NCBI GenBank assembly: GCA_022711665.1
Contig: JAKLEN010000001.1
Span: forward strand, 248,001-312,000
DNA: 64,000 nucleotides
Direction: 5' to 3'
Source: Acidobacteriota bacterium
GTDB taxonomy: Bacteria; Acidobacteriota; Aminicenantia; Aminicenantales; Saccharicenantaceae
Below the pieces are notes generated by a model, which did not search any database, was not told the DNA's origin, and worked only from the letters and a program-made list of their open reading frames with translations. Each line of letters opens with the position of its first letter. Within the stretch, counting starts at the first letter, position 1. Both the position numbers and the translations under genes were made by a program. Below, piece after piece: positions 45,430 to 53,850 of the stretch.

Positions 45430-46232
45430 CCTGCGAAAAGATCCAGGAAAAGTACGCCGACTACCTGACCGGGGACCTCGACGAGGCCGGCCGGGCCGAG
45501 GTCCAGGCCCACATCCTCGGCTGCCAGGCTTGCCGCGAGGATCTCGAGAACCTGACCGTCGTCTGGGCCAAGCTCGGCGTCCTGCCCGAGGAACAGCCCG
45601 GCGGCGCCGTCCGCGCCCGCTTCTACGCCCTGCTCGAGGACGAGAAGCGGAAGGCCGCCGCGGCGGCCGTTCCCCAGGCCCGGTCCCGCCTAGCCGACTG
45701 GCTGACCTTCCGCCGGCCGGCCTTCGCCGCCTCGTTCTCCGTGCTCCTCCTCCTCCTCGGCCTCGGCGCCGGCTGGTTCCTGAGCGCCGGGCGGCCCGGC
45801 CGGGAGAGCTACGCCGCCCTGTCCCGGGAGGTCCAGGACATGCGCCAGCAGGTCGCCCTGTCCCTGCTGAACGATCCTTCCGCCTCCGAGCGCATCCAGG
45901 GCGTCGGCTACACCGCTGAGGTCAAGGACCCGAGCGACACGACCCTGGCCGCGCTCTTCAAGGCCGTCGACGCCGACCCCAATCCCAACGTCCGCCTGGC
46001 CGCCGTCGACGCCCTCTATCTCTTCCGCGACCGGCCCGGCGTGCGCCAGAACCTGGTCCGGTCCCTGTCGGTCCAGAGCTATCCCCTCGTCCAGGTGGCG
46101 CTCATCGACTTCCTGGTCGAGGTGCGCGAGGCCCGGGCCGTCGAGGCCCTTAAGAAGCTCATCGAGGCCGGCGAGCTGACCCCGGACGTCAAGAAGAGGG
46201 CCGAGCAGGGCCTGCGGCAGATCGCGCTCTGA
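45426..46232 (+). CDS. Zinc-finger anti-sigma factor with HEAT-like C-terminus, module 2
   Basis: A 268-residue protein. The N-terminal zf-HC2 domain (MTCEKIQEKYADYLTGDL ... HILGCQACREDLENL, with H30, C33 and C36 as the zinc triad) is followed by one transmembrane segment (about 97-118). An extracytoplasmic C-terminal region is built of HEAT-like helical repeats (NPNVRLAAVDALYLF, YPLVQVALIDFLVEVREARAVEALKKLI). The ATGA overlap with the sigma gene ensures matched synthesis. HEAT repeats outside the membrane could sense a protein or peptide ligand, possibly the DUF4097 product encoded next; this is inference. Confidence 0.85.
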   Translation: MTCEKIQEKYADYLTGDLDEAGRAEVQAHILGCQACREDLENLTVVWAKLGVLPEEQPGGAVRARFYALLEDEKRKAAAAAVPQARSRLADWLTFRRPAFAASFSVLLLLLGLGAGWFLSAGRPGRESYAALSREVQDMRQQVALSLLNDPSASERIQGVGYTAEVKDPSDTTLAALFKAVDADPNPNVRLAAVDALYLFRDRPGVRQNLVRSLSVQSYPLVQVALIDFLVEVREARAVEALKKLIEAGELTPDVKKRAEQGLRQIAL

Positions 46233-46317
46233 GGACGGCCATGAATGAACGGCGAAGGCGACATCCCGATCGCCCGGAAATCGAGATCAGAACCCTGAAC
46301 GGACAAGGAGAAAAGAT

Positions 46318-47412
46318 ATGAAGACGAAACAACGGATCGCCAACGTCCTGGCCCTGGCGCTGCTCGCGGCCGGGACATGCGGCTGGGCCGTCGCCCAAGC
46401 CAAAGAAGAGGCCCCCGACCGGGCCGTCGTCCCGCTGTCGAACCCGGCCAAGCCGGCCAAGATCGAGGTCTCGGTCATGCGGGGCAGCATCACCATCAAA
46501 GGCTACGACGGCAAGGACGTCGTCGTCGAGGCCCGGGCCCGCGAAAAGGCCCTGCTCGAGCTCGGCGACCGCTATACCCTGGGCGGCCACTATGCCGTGG
46601 CCATGCCCGCTCCCCCCGCCCAGCCGGCTCCGGCCGCCGTGCCGGCGCCGGCCCCCAAGGCCAAGGCGGGCGAGGCCGAGGTACGGCCGCACACCGAGGA
46701 GGAGCTCCTGGCCCGCCAACTGGCTGACCAGGAAAGGCTGGCCAAGAGGATCGCCCGGGCCGGGGACTATTATGTCCAGTTCCTCCAGGAGGGCCAAAAG
46801 TCCCGCGAGGAGAAGGAAAAGAGGACCGCCGGCCTGAAGCGCCTCTCCAGCTCGAGCTCGGGCCTGGAGGTCGAGGAAAACGACAACGTCGTTTCCATCA
46901 GCGCCCAGTCCTGGAAGGCCGCCACCGACCTCGTCATCCAGGTGCCCCGGACGTCGTCGCTCGAGGTCCGCTCGTCCATGGACGGCGCGGTCGTGGTCGA
47001 GGACGTCAGCGGCGAGATCGACATCAACAACATCAACGGCCCGGTGACCCTGACCAGCGTTTCGGGCAACACGCTGGTCCACACGGTCAACGGCGACATC
47101 ACCGTGATCCTGAACCGCGTCTCCGCCGACAAGCCGCTGTCCTTCAGCACCATGAAAGGCGACATAGATGTCACCCTGCCGGCCGACGTCAAGGCCAACC
47201 TCAAGATGAAGTCCGACCAGGGCGAGATCTACACCGACTTCGACATGTCCGTGAGCCGGAAGGCCACCCGGGCCGAGGAAACCGGGAAGACCGAGGCGGG
47301 CAAGTACCACATCACCTTCGACAAGTCCCTCCTGGGACAGGTCAACGGCGGCGGCCAGGAGATGTCGTTCACCACCTTCGGCGGCGACATCTACATCCGC
47401 AAGAAAAAGTAA
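46318..47412 (+). CDS. DUF4097 exported protein, module 2
   Basis: A 364-residue protein with a signal peptide (about 1-26). A Pro/Ala-rich insert (about 98-120) and a charged helical stretch (about 120-175) precede the DUF4097 beta-repeat region (about 185-362: DGAVVVEDVSGEIDINNINGP, SGNTLVHTVNGD, KGDIDVTLP, GGDIYIRKKK). An AAGGAG site lies 7 bases before the ATG. It follows the anti-sigma gene by 86 bases and is followed by a strong intrinsic terminator, closing the operon. The C-terminal ending IYIRKKK resembles that of the module 1 protein (NVDLKKK), supporting a common design. Confidence 0.85.
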   Translation: MKTKQRIANVLALALLAAGTCGWAVAQAKEEAPDRAVVPLSNPAKPAKIEVSVMRGSITIKGYDGKDVVVEARAREKALLELGDRYTLGGHYAVAMPAPPAQPAPAAVPAPAPKAKAGEAEVRPHTEEELLARQLADQERLAKRIARAGDYYVQFLQEGQKSREEKEKRTAGLKRLSSSSSGLEVEENDNVVSISAQSWKAATDLVIQVPRTSSLEVRSSMDGAVVVEDVSGEIDINNINGPVTLTSVSGNTLVHTVNGDITVILNRVSADKPLSFSTMKGDIDVTLPADVKANLKMKSDQGEIYTDFDMSVSRKATRAEETGKTEAGKYHITFDKSLLGQVNGGGQEMSFTTFGGDIYIRKKK

Positions 47413-47433
47413 GGCCCTCTTCCGCAGGCTTCC

Positions 47434-47475
47434 GGGGCGCGCCCGGGGACGGATCCCCGGCGCGCCCCTTTTTTT
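47434..47475 (+). terminator. Intrinsic terminator of ECF module 2
   Basis: A very GC-rich stem of about 15 pairs with one bulged C (GGGGCGCGC ... GCGCGCCCC), a CGGA loop, and seven T residues (47469-47475), starting 22 bases after the DUF4097 stop. Confidence 0.9.
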
Positions 47476-47515
47476 ACCCGTTTGAGGCCCGGCTAAACGC
47501 CCCCGGCCGAGTGAA

Positions 47516-47543
47516 TTGACAGAATGCGGCCCGAGGCTATAAT
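47516..47543 (+). promoter_or_regulatory. Consensus sigma70 promoter of the amidohydrolase gene
   Basis: A perfect -35 TTGACA (47516-47521) and a perfect -10 TATAAT (47538-47543) with a 16-base spacer: the strongest housekeeping promoter seen in the window. Confidence 0.85.
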
Positions 47544-47582
47544 TGGCCCGCCCGGAATCATCCGCCTGGAGGGGCCATCGCC

Positions 47583-49310
47583 ATGTCCGCCAAGAACCGC
47601 CGCCTGGGATTCCTCGCCGTCCTGGTCGCCGTCTTCACGGTCCTGTTCATCGTCAACCGCCGGCAGAAGCCGGCCGCCGAGACGGCCAGCCTCATCCTGA
47701 TCAATGGCAAGATCGTGACCGTCGAGGACCGGTTCCCGACGGCCTCCTGGATCGCCCTAGCCGGCGACCGCATCGCCGCCGTCGGCACGGACGCGAAGGG
47801 CTTCCGGCGCCACGTCGGCGACGGCACCCGGATCATCGACCTCGGCGGCGCGCTGGCCGTGCCCGGGCTCATCGAGAGCCACGGCCACTTCCTCGGCCTG
47901 GGCGAGTCCCTGACCGTCCTCGACCTGACCAAGGCCCGGACCTGGGACGACATCGTCGCCCTGGCGGCCGAGGCGGCCAGGGCGACCAAGCCCGGCCAGT
48001 GGATCTTCGGCCGGGGCTGGCACCAGGATAAATGGGACCGGGTCCCCGTGCCCAACGTCGAGGGCCTGCCCCTCCATGACGCCCTGAGCAAGGCCACGCC
48101 GGACAATCCCGTGCTTCTCGAGCACGCCAGCGGGCATTCCTCTCTGGCCAACGCCAAGGCCATGGCCCTGTCGGGCATCACCGCGGCGACGGCCGACCCG
48201 GCCGGCGGCAAGATCGTCCGCGACGCCGCGGGCCGGCCCACCGGCGCCTTCCTGGAGACGGCCGCGGGCCTGATCCGCTACGAAGAGGCGGGTGGCGCGA
48301 CACCAGAAGAGGAGGCGGCGAAGATGCGCCGGCTCGTCGAGCTCGCCTCCCGGGAGTGCCTGGCCCGCGGCGTCACGACCTTCCATGACGCCGGCAGCGC
48401 CTTCGCCACGGTCGACCTCTATAAAAAGATGGCCGCAGAGGGCGCCCTGCCCGTCCGGCTCTACGTCCTGCTCAACGCCGGCAGCCAGGCCCTGGCCGAG
48501 CGCGGCCCGGCCTACCGCATGATCGGCGAGGCCGGGAATCACCTGACCGTCCGGGGCGTCAAGCGGCTGATCGACGGCGCCCTGGGCGCCCACGGCGCCT
48601 GGCTTCTCGAGCCCTACGACGATCTCCCGTCGTCGACCGGCCTCAACACGGAATCGATCGAGGAGATGAGGGCGACGGCCAGGTTCGCCATCGAGAACGG
48701 CTTCCAGCTGGCCACCCACTCCATCGGCGACCGCGGCAACCGCGAGACGCTCGACATCTACGAGGAAGCCTTCCGGGCCCATCCCGACAAGACCGACCTG
48801 CGCTGGCGCATCGAGCACGCCCAGCACCTCGACGCCGCCGACATCCCGCGCTTCGCCGGGCTGGGCATCATCCCGGCCATGCAGCCCATCCACTGCACCT
48901 CGGACGGGCCGTGGGTCCCGAAAAGGATCGGCCCGGCGCGGACCGCGGCGGGCGCCTACGTCTGGCGCAAGCTCATGGACGCCGGCTCGGTCATCCCCCT
49001 CGGCACGGACGTCCCGGTCGAGCGCATCGACCCCATGGCCAATTTCTACGCGGCGGTCAGCCGCCGGCTCAAGGACGGCACGGCTTTCTACCCGGACCAG
49101 AGGATGACCCGCGAGGAAGCCCTGCGCGGCTACACCATCAATGGCGCCTACGCCGCGTTCGAGACCGGCCTCAAGGGCTCGCTCGCGCCCGGCAAGCTGG
49201 CCGACATCACGGTCCTGTCGCGCGACATCCTGACCTGCCCCGAGGAGGAAATCCCCGGGACCGAGGTCCTCTACACGATCGTCGGCGGCCGGGTCCTCTA
49301 CCAACGCTAG
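47583..49310 (+). CDS. YtcJ-type amidohydrolase, membrane-anchored or exported
   Basis: A 575-residue metal-dependent hydrolase of the amidohydrolase-3 (YtcJ/LAF3) group. An N-terminal hydrophobic segment (8-25) is followed by SLILINGKIVTVEDRFPTASWIAL, metal ligands H100 and H102 in GLIESHGHF, later ATHSIGDRGN and RIEHAQHL, and the closing Asp in PLGTDVPVERIDP. It cleaves C-N bonds in amide or carbamate substrates; the specific one is unknown. A GGAGGGG site and a consensus promoter suggest constitutive, strong expression. The hydrophobic N-terminus implies it works outside the cytoplasm. Confidence 0.88.
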   Translation: MSAKNRRLGFLAVLVAVFTVLFIVNRRQKPAAETASLILINGKIVTVEDRFPTASWIALAGDRIAAVGTDAKGFRRHVGDGTRIIDLGGALAVPGLIESHGHFLGLGESLTVLDLTKARTWDDIVALAAEAARATKPGQWIFGRGWHQDKWDRVPVPNVEGLPLHDALSKATPDNPVLLEHASGHSSLANAKAMALSGITAATADPAGGKIVRDAAGRPTGAFLETAAGLIRYEEAGGATPEEEAAKMRRLVELASRECLARGVTTFHDAGSAFATVDLYKKMAAEGALPVRLYVLLNAGSQALAERGPAYRMIGEAGNHLTVRGVKRLIDGALGAHGAWLLEPYDDLPSSTGLNTESIEEMRATARFAIENGFQLATHSIGDRGNRETLDIYEEAFRAHPDKTDLRWRIEHAQHLDAADIPRFAGLGIIPAMQPIHCTSDGPWVPKRIGPARTAAGAYVWRKLMDAGSVIPLGTDVPVERIDPMANFYAAVSRRLKDGTAFYPDQRMTREEALRGYTINGAYAAFETGLKGSLAPGKLADITVLSRDILTCPEEEIPGTEVLYTIVGGRVLYQR

Positions 49311-49372
49311 GCCGAAGGGCCGCCGTTCCGGCCGCGGCCCGGGCGCGGCGCAACGAAAGCCCGGCCGCGGGG

Positions 49373-49378
49373 GTATAA
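49373..49378 (+). promoter_or_regulatory. -10 box for the exported beta-protein gene
   Basis: A perfect TATAAT preceded by a G-run; no good -35 is visible at 16-18 bases. It is 28 bases from the ATG at 49407, leaving room for the GGAGGG ribosome site. Confidence 0.45.
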
Positions 49379-49406
49379 TATCTCCGGAAGAACGGAGGGT
49401 GCGGAC

Positions 49407-49913
49407 ATGCGCAAAAAACTCATCCTGACGGCGGCCTTGGCCGGGCTCCTCATCCTGACGGCGGCGGCCCTGCCGGCCTCGGCCCAACCGGGCCTGGACA
49501 CGCGGCCGGTCCGGCTCATTATCGACTTCGGCTACGTCAACCTCTTCGCCTATCCCAAATGGATCAGCCTCGGCCCCGAGATCGAGTTCCGGCTCGGGCG
49601 TCTGATCACGTTCAACCCCGAGGCCGCCGTCTGGTTCCGGCAGAACGCCGGGAGCAGCGTCCGCGTCGTGCCGGGAGCCACGGTCAACCTCCGGTTCCGG
49701 CACTTCTTCTTCGGCGGCGGCGCGTCCGGCCGCGTCTCGGATTGGAAGACGATGGCCGGCGGCTGGCTGGTGCCCAAGGTCCAGGCCGGGTATTTCACCG
49801 GGCCGGGCCGCCTGACCCTGTCGCTGTATTACCTGAGCACGGCCAAGGACGTGGCCGCCGCGCTGACCCTCGGTTTCGGCATCGGCCGCCGGGCGCGGGA
49901 GCCCGAGGACTAG
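49407..49913 (+). CDS. Exported beta-strand-rich protein of unknown function
   Basis: A 168-residue protein with a clear signal peptide (MRKKLILTAALAGLLILTAAALPASAQ, cleavage near 27). The mature part alternates hydrophobic and polar residues in strands (FRLGRLITFNPEAAVWFRQ, VNLRFRHFFFGGGASGRV, LTLSLYYLSTAKDVAAALTLGFGIG), consistent with a small outer-membrane beta-barrel of about eight strands. I do not recognise a named family. It has its own -10 box and a GGAGGG site, and converges with the serine hydrolase gene downstream. Confidence 0.7.
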   Translation: MRKKLILTAALAGLLILTAAALPASAQPGLDTRPVRLIIDFGYVNLFAYPKWISLGPEIEFRLGRLITFNPEAAVWFRQNAGSSVRVVPGATVNLRFRHFFFGGGASGRVSDWKTMAGGWLVPKVQAGYFTGPGRLTLSLYYLSTAKDVAAALTLGFGIGRRAREPED

Positions 49914-49928
49914 GCGCCGGCCGCCGGA

Positions 49929-51347
49929 TCAGAGCGCGGCCAGGGCCTTGAGGGCCAGGCCGTACAGCCAGCGGTGGGCCTTGTTGCCGTTGGTCAGGAT
50001 GGCGACGCCGGTCCGCCGGTCCAGGTTGCCGGCCAGAAAAGCCGTGTAGCCGTTGACGCTGCCGCTGTGGGCGATTATCTTCTGCCCCTCGAGCGTGGAG
50101 ACCCACCAGGCCAGGCCGTACCCCGACGTCTCGTTGAGCCAGCCGCCGTTGATCGGGCCGGCGAAACGGTCGAACTGCCGCCGGGTCATCTCCCGGAACG
50201 CGGCCTCGGACAGGATGCGCCGGCCCTTGTAGACGCCGCCATTCACCGCGGTCATGAGCCAGCGGGCCTGGTCGATGGCCGTGCCATAGACGACGCCGGC
50301 CGGCCAGGCGTCGGCCTTGACCCAATCGACGGGCCGGAAGACGCCGGCCCGGCGCCGGACGGGCATGTAGGGGACGGCCAGGCGCTCGGCCATGTCGGCC
50401 CGAGGCTCGAAGGCGGTGTCGCGCATCTCGACCGGGCCGAAGACGTTGCGGCGCATGTAGTCCTTGAACGGCAGGCCCGAGAACTTCTCGACGAAATAGG
50501 CGATCAGGGTAAAGGCGATGTTCGAGTAGAGCACCCGCGTGCCCGGGCGCCGGGCCAGCCTCAGCCGGCCGCGCAGGTAATCGGCCAGCGGGGTCGGAGC
50601 CTGGTCCTCCCAGACGGCGTGCCGCCCGAAATCGGTCGGCAGGCCCGAGGTGTGGGTCAGGAGATGGCGGAAGGTCACCGGGTAGCGCTTGTTCTCGCCC
50701 TCGATCTTGAAGTCCGTGAGATAGTCGTTGACCCGGTCGTCGAGCTTGAACTTGCCCTGGTCCATGAGCTGAAGCAGGGCCGTGGCCGACATGGTCTTGA
50801 AGGTCGAGGCGATGAGATAGACGGTATCGCAGGCGGCCGGGGTCTTGACCCGGACATTGGACAGGCCGGCCGACCGCGTCCAGACGATGCGGTCCCCGGA
50901 GACGCAGACCACGGCCATGGAGGGGATGCGGCCGAGCTTGAGGGCCCGCTCGATCTCGGGATCGAGCCCGGCGGCCAGGCGGGCGTCGTCAACGGGGGCG
51001 AACGGCCTGGCGGCGGACGGGTCGGACAGCATGGCCGGGCCGGGCAGGGGCTCGCCGGCGTCGTCGGTCTCGAGATCCTCGGGGCCGGCCTCGAGGTCGG
51101 CGAAATCCTCGGACGTCCCCGCGGTTTCGGGCCCAATGGTCGGCGGGGCCGTACGGGCGGCTTTCGCGGACGATGTTTTTGACGGCCCGGCCGCGGCGCC
51201 GGTCCGGCCGCCGATGATCCTGACGGCTACGAAAAGGGCGACGGCGCCGACGGCCAGGACGACGAGGGCGACGTCGGCGGCCCGGCGCAGGGATCGGCGG
51301 AGCTTGGGGTTGGGCTTAGGCTTGGCCGGCCGGGCCATGGGGCTCAT
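49929..51347 (-). CDS. Class C beta-lactamase-fold serine hydrolase, membrane-anchored
   Basis: A 472-residue protein. A basic N-terminus and one transmembrane segment (about 25-46) act as signal-anchor, followed by a disordered Ala/Pro/Asp-rich linker (about 48-118). The hydrolase domain has STFK (S181 to K184), YSN (274-276) and HSG (427-429). It probably acts in the periplasm tethered to the inner membrane. The ATG at 51347 is used; a second ATG three codons on is possible. It is monocistronic between a convergent exported-protein gene and the ankyrin-propeller gene. The substrate is unknown. Confidence 0.84.
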   Translation of the reverse strand: MSPMARPAKPKPNPKLRRSLRRAADVALVVLAVGAVALFVAVRIIGGRTGAAAGPSKTSSAKAARTAPPTIGPETAGTSEDFADLEAGPEDLETDDAGEPLPGPAMLSDPSAARPFAPVDDARLAAGLDPEIERALKLGRIPSMAVVCVSGDRIVWTRSAGLSNVRVKTPAACDTVYLIASTFKTMSATALLQLMDQGKFKLDDRVNDYLTDFKIEGENKRYPVTFRHLLTHTSGLPTDFGRHAVWEDQAPTPLADYLRGRLRLARRPGTRVLYSNIAFTLIAYFVEKFSGLPFKDYMRRNVFGPVEMRDTAFEPRADMAERLAVPYMPVRRRAGVFRPVDWVKADAWPAGVVYGTAIDQARWLMTAVNGGVYKGRRILSEAAFREMTRRQFDRFAGPINGGWLNETSGYGLAWWVSTLEGQKIIAHSGSVNGYTAFLAGNLDRRTGVAILTNGNKAHRWLYGLALKALAAL

Positions 51348-51412
51348 GAGATCTTGTCTCCCGGCCAGAGATTATACCACGCCCCCGCCGGGCCCGGTCA
51401 GGGCCGGAGCCT

Positions 51413-53227
51413 TCAGCGCGGCTTTGCCGCGGTTACCGGCCTCAACTTTTCGACGGCCGAGGCGCTGACCCAATAGACCCAGCTTTCCCCATCGCGCTGG
51501 CTGAGGAAGAACAGGTACTTGCCGTCGGCCGTGATGATCGGACAGATCTCGATCGAGTCGCTGTTGACCTCCGGTCCGAGGCGGACCGGATCGGACCAGG
51601 CCCCGTCGGGTCCCCGGAAGCTCGCCCAGAGGTCGTACTCCCGGGTGAAAACGAGGCAGCGGCCGTCGGGAGCGATGAAGGGAGTCGCCTCCCCGCCGGC
51701 CGTGTTGATCGGTCCGCCGAGGTTGGCCGGCTTTTCGTATTTCCCGTCCGCGAAGCGGGCCCGGTAGATATCCTCCCCGCCGAGGCTGTCGGAGGCCCGG
51801 GCGGCGAAATAGACGTCCCCCGCTCTGTCCACCGAGAACGCCCAGTGCAGATCGAAGGAGTTGAGGCCGGGATCGAGCGGCTGCGGCTCCGACCAGCCGG
51901 CTGCGGTCCTGGCGGCGAACCAGATCCGTTCCGATCCGCGGCCCGTTTCGCCGGCCAGCGGCCTGGAGGAAATAAAATAGATCCGTTTTCCGTCGGGAGA
52001 GAAGAAGGGGACGTCGTCGTTGAAATCCGGGCCGGAAAAGGAGGCCCAGGCGGGCGGCGTCCAGCGTCCGTTCGTCCGCTTCATCATCAGCAGGCCTCCC
52101 CGGGAATAGACCTCCCCGGGAAAGGACATCATCGGCGCCCAATAGACCTCGTTCCCGTCCGGGGAGAAGACGGCCGCGCTGTGCAGGCCCCAGATCGAGG
52201 AGACGATCCCCGGCGCGAACAGCTCTGCCTTGTCCCCGGCCGGCGGCTTCTGGCCGAGGTAATCCCCTTCCAGGGCGGGGAAGCGGATGCCGCTCCGGTC
52301 GGCGCCCTTGGCGGCCAGGAGCGACGCGACCTCGGCCATTCCCCGATCCTTCGCGACATCGTAGGCCGACTGGCCCATGATCGTCCGGACCTCGAGCGGC
52401 GCCCCCCGTTCGATGAGCGTCCGGACGGCCTCGAGGCGGCCGTCCCGGGCCGCGTAATGGAGAGGCGTCCAGCCGAAGCGGTCCGGCTTGGCCGGATCGA
52501 AGCCCCGGCCGGCAAGAAGGCCGATGATCTCGGCCGACCCGCCCTCGGCGGCGGCGTGCATCAGGGCCTGACCGGACCGGTCGGCCTCCGCCAGGTCCTG
52601 CCCCTTGTCGGCCAGGCGCCGGAAGAGCGCCGGCAGGCCTTTCGAGGCGGCCATGTACAGGAGGTTCCGCCAGGCCCGCCCGCTCTCCGGCGCGCGGGCG
52701 CCGTTTTCGAGGAGGAGATCGACGAACTCCGCCTTGCCGCGCCAGGCCGCGAGATCGAGGGCGGTGGAGCCGAACTTGTCCGCGGCGTTGACGTCCGCCC
52801 CGGCCCTGACGAGCAGGCGTCCCGTCGCCGCTTGGCCCCGCTCCCGGGCGCAGAGGATGAGGGCCGTCCGCTGGTAATCGTCCCGCGCCTCGAGCGGAGC
52901 CCCGGCGGCCAGCAGCGCCGCCACCGCCTCGGCCCGGTCGTTCATCGCCGCCAGGTGAAGCGGGGTCTTGGCCCGGATATTGTCCCCGTCGAACTTGGCC
53001 CCCCGGGCGAGGAACAGGGTAATGAGCTCGACCTCGCCGCGCGACGCGGCATAATGGAGCGGCGTCAGGCCGTCCTTGTCGCGCGTCGTCACGAGCGACG
53101 GCGTCTTTTCGACGAGCGCCCGGACGGCCGGGATATCGCCCTTGCCGAGGGCCTCGAAAATATCCTGGGCGGCCAGGGAGGCCGCGAGGACCACGGCGAG
53201 AACGAGACCGATGAGAGTCTTTTTCAT
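51413..53227 (-). CDS. Ankyrin-repeat and PD40 beta-propeller exported protein
   Basis: A 604-residue protein joining two repeat folds. A signal peptide (1-20) is followed by about nine ankyrin repeats (about 22-315) with the TPLHYAA/TPLHLAA signature recurring. A C-terminal propeller-like region (about 350-600) has PD40/WD40-like blades: FSPDGNEVYW, FSPDGKRIYFISSRP, IAPDGRCLVFTREYD and ITADGKYLFFLSQRD. Such propellers resemble the TolB type and bind proteins or sugars. The ATG at 53227 begins MKKTLIG with an AAGGGG site. No enzymatic motif is seen, so it is likely a surface or periplasmic interaction protein. Confidence 0.85.
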   Translation of the reverse strand: MKKTLIGLVLAVVLAASLAAQDIFEALGKGDIPAVRALVEKTPSLVTTRDKDGLTPLHYAASRGEVELITLFLARGAKFDGDNIRAKTPLHLAAMNDRAEAVAALLAAGAPLEARDDYQRTALILCARERGQAATGRLLVRAGADVNAADKFGSTALDLAAWRGKAEFVDLLLENGARAPESGRAWRNLLYMAASKGLPALFRRLADKGQDLAEADRSGQALMHAAAEGGSAEIIGLLAGRGFDPAKPDRFGWTPLHYAARDGRLEAVRTLIERGAPLEVRTIMGQSAYDVAKDRGMAEVASLLAAKGADRSGIRFPALEGDYLGQKPPAGDKAELFAPGIVSSIWGLHSAAVFSPDGNEVYWAPMMSFPGEVYSRGGLLMMKRTNGRWTPPAWASFSGPDFNDDVPFFSPDGKRIYFISSRPLAGETGRGSERIWFAARTAAGWSEPQPLDPGLNSFDLHWAFSVDRAGDVYFAARASDSLGGEDIYRARFADGKYEKPANLGGPINTAGGEATPFIAPDGRCLVFTREYDLWASFRGPDGAWSDPVRLGPEVNSDSIEICPIITADGKYLFFLSQRDGESWVYWVSASAVEKLRPVTAAKPR

Positions 53228-53543
53228 GCCGTTCGCCCCTTTCGCTGAGCTATCCCGGGATGACGGCGAGGACCGGCTTCCAGGTCGGAACATGCTTCCA
53301 GGCTCCCATCGGCCGGACCTCCCCGCGGATCGCTGTCACTAAGGGACGCCACTGCAAAGTCCAAGCCAACTCGGGGCGCGAAGGCGGAAAAAGGGAGCCG
53401 GACGGCCGCGGACCTCTGCCCCCGAGAGATTTCCGCCTGGAGCGGGTCCCGGACGGACGGCTTCACCCCCTGCCTCCCCGGCCCGGCCTCAAAGTATGTA
53501 AAGCCCGTTTACACGGTTCCCCGAAAACCCGGCCTCGCCGGCG
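53228..53543. other. Intergenic region, 316 bases
   Basis: It lies between the ankyrin-propeller gene start and the stop of the small coiled-coil gene. It holds the perfect dyad at 53497-53513; no other supported gene or RNA is seen. Confidence 0.5.
53497..53513. promoter_or_regulatory. Perfect 17-base operator-like dyad
   Basis: TGTAAA-GCCCG-TTTACA, 6-base arms matching exactly, in an AT-richer patch about 270 bases upstream of the ankyrin-propeller start and 31 bases beyond the stop of the small minus-strand gene. The regulator is unknown. Confidence 0.4.
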
Positions 53544-53750
53544 TCAGTCCTCGGAGATACCCGCCAGCTTTTCCTGGACGCGGCGGAGCTCGTCCTGCGC
53601 TTCCTGGAATAGCTTGGACTTGAAGGCCAGCGTATCGAGGGCCTTGGTCTCGCTCATGGTCCGCCTTAGGCGGTCGAGGCGGGCCAGGATCTCGGCCTCG
53701 CGGCGTTTCAGCGCGGCGGCCTCGGACCGGGTCAGGGATGGCTTTTCCAC
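53544..53750 (-). CDS. Small coiled-coil protein
   Basis: A 68-residue highly charged helical protein (EAAALKRREAEILARLDRLR in the N-terminal half, FKSKLFQEAQDELRRVQEKL near the C-terminus) with heptad spacing and no signal peptide. It begins with GTG at 53750 preceded by GAGAGGA. I do not recognise a family. A longer frame upstream would run antisense to the TPR gene and is rejected. It is divergent from the TPR gene. Confidence 0.5.
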   Translation of the reverse strand: MEKPSLTRSEAAALKRREAEILARLDRLRRTMSETKALDTLAFKSKLFQEAQDELRRVQEKLAGISED

Positions 53751-53850
53751 GGCGGGTCCTCTCTCGCTCCATTCTAAGCGGAACCGCGGCTCCCCGGCAA
53801 GCGGTTTGACCGGTCCCGGCCGATGTGCCATCATGGTCCCTCGAGGCCCC

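Noticed and set aside
46590..46680. Pro/Ala-rich low-complexity stretch considered as a frameshift scar in DUF4097 module 2
   Set aside because: The reading frame is continuous with consistent codon use on both sides; it reads as a flexible linker.
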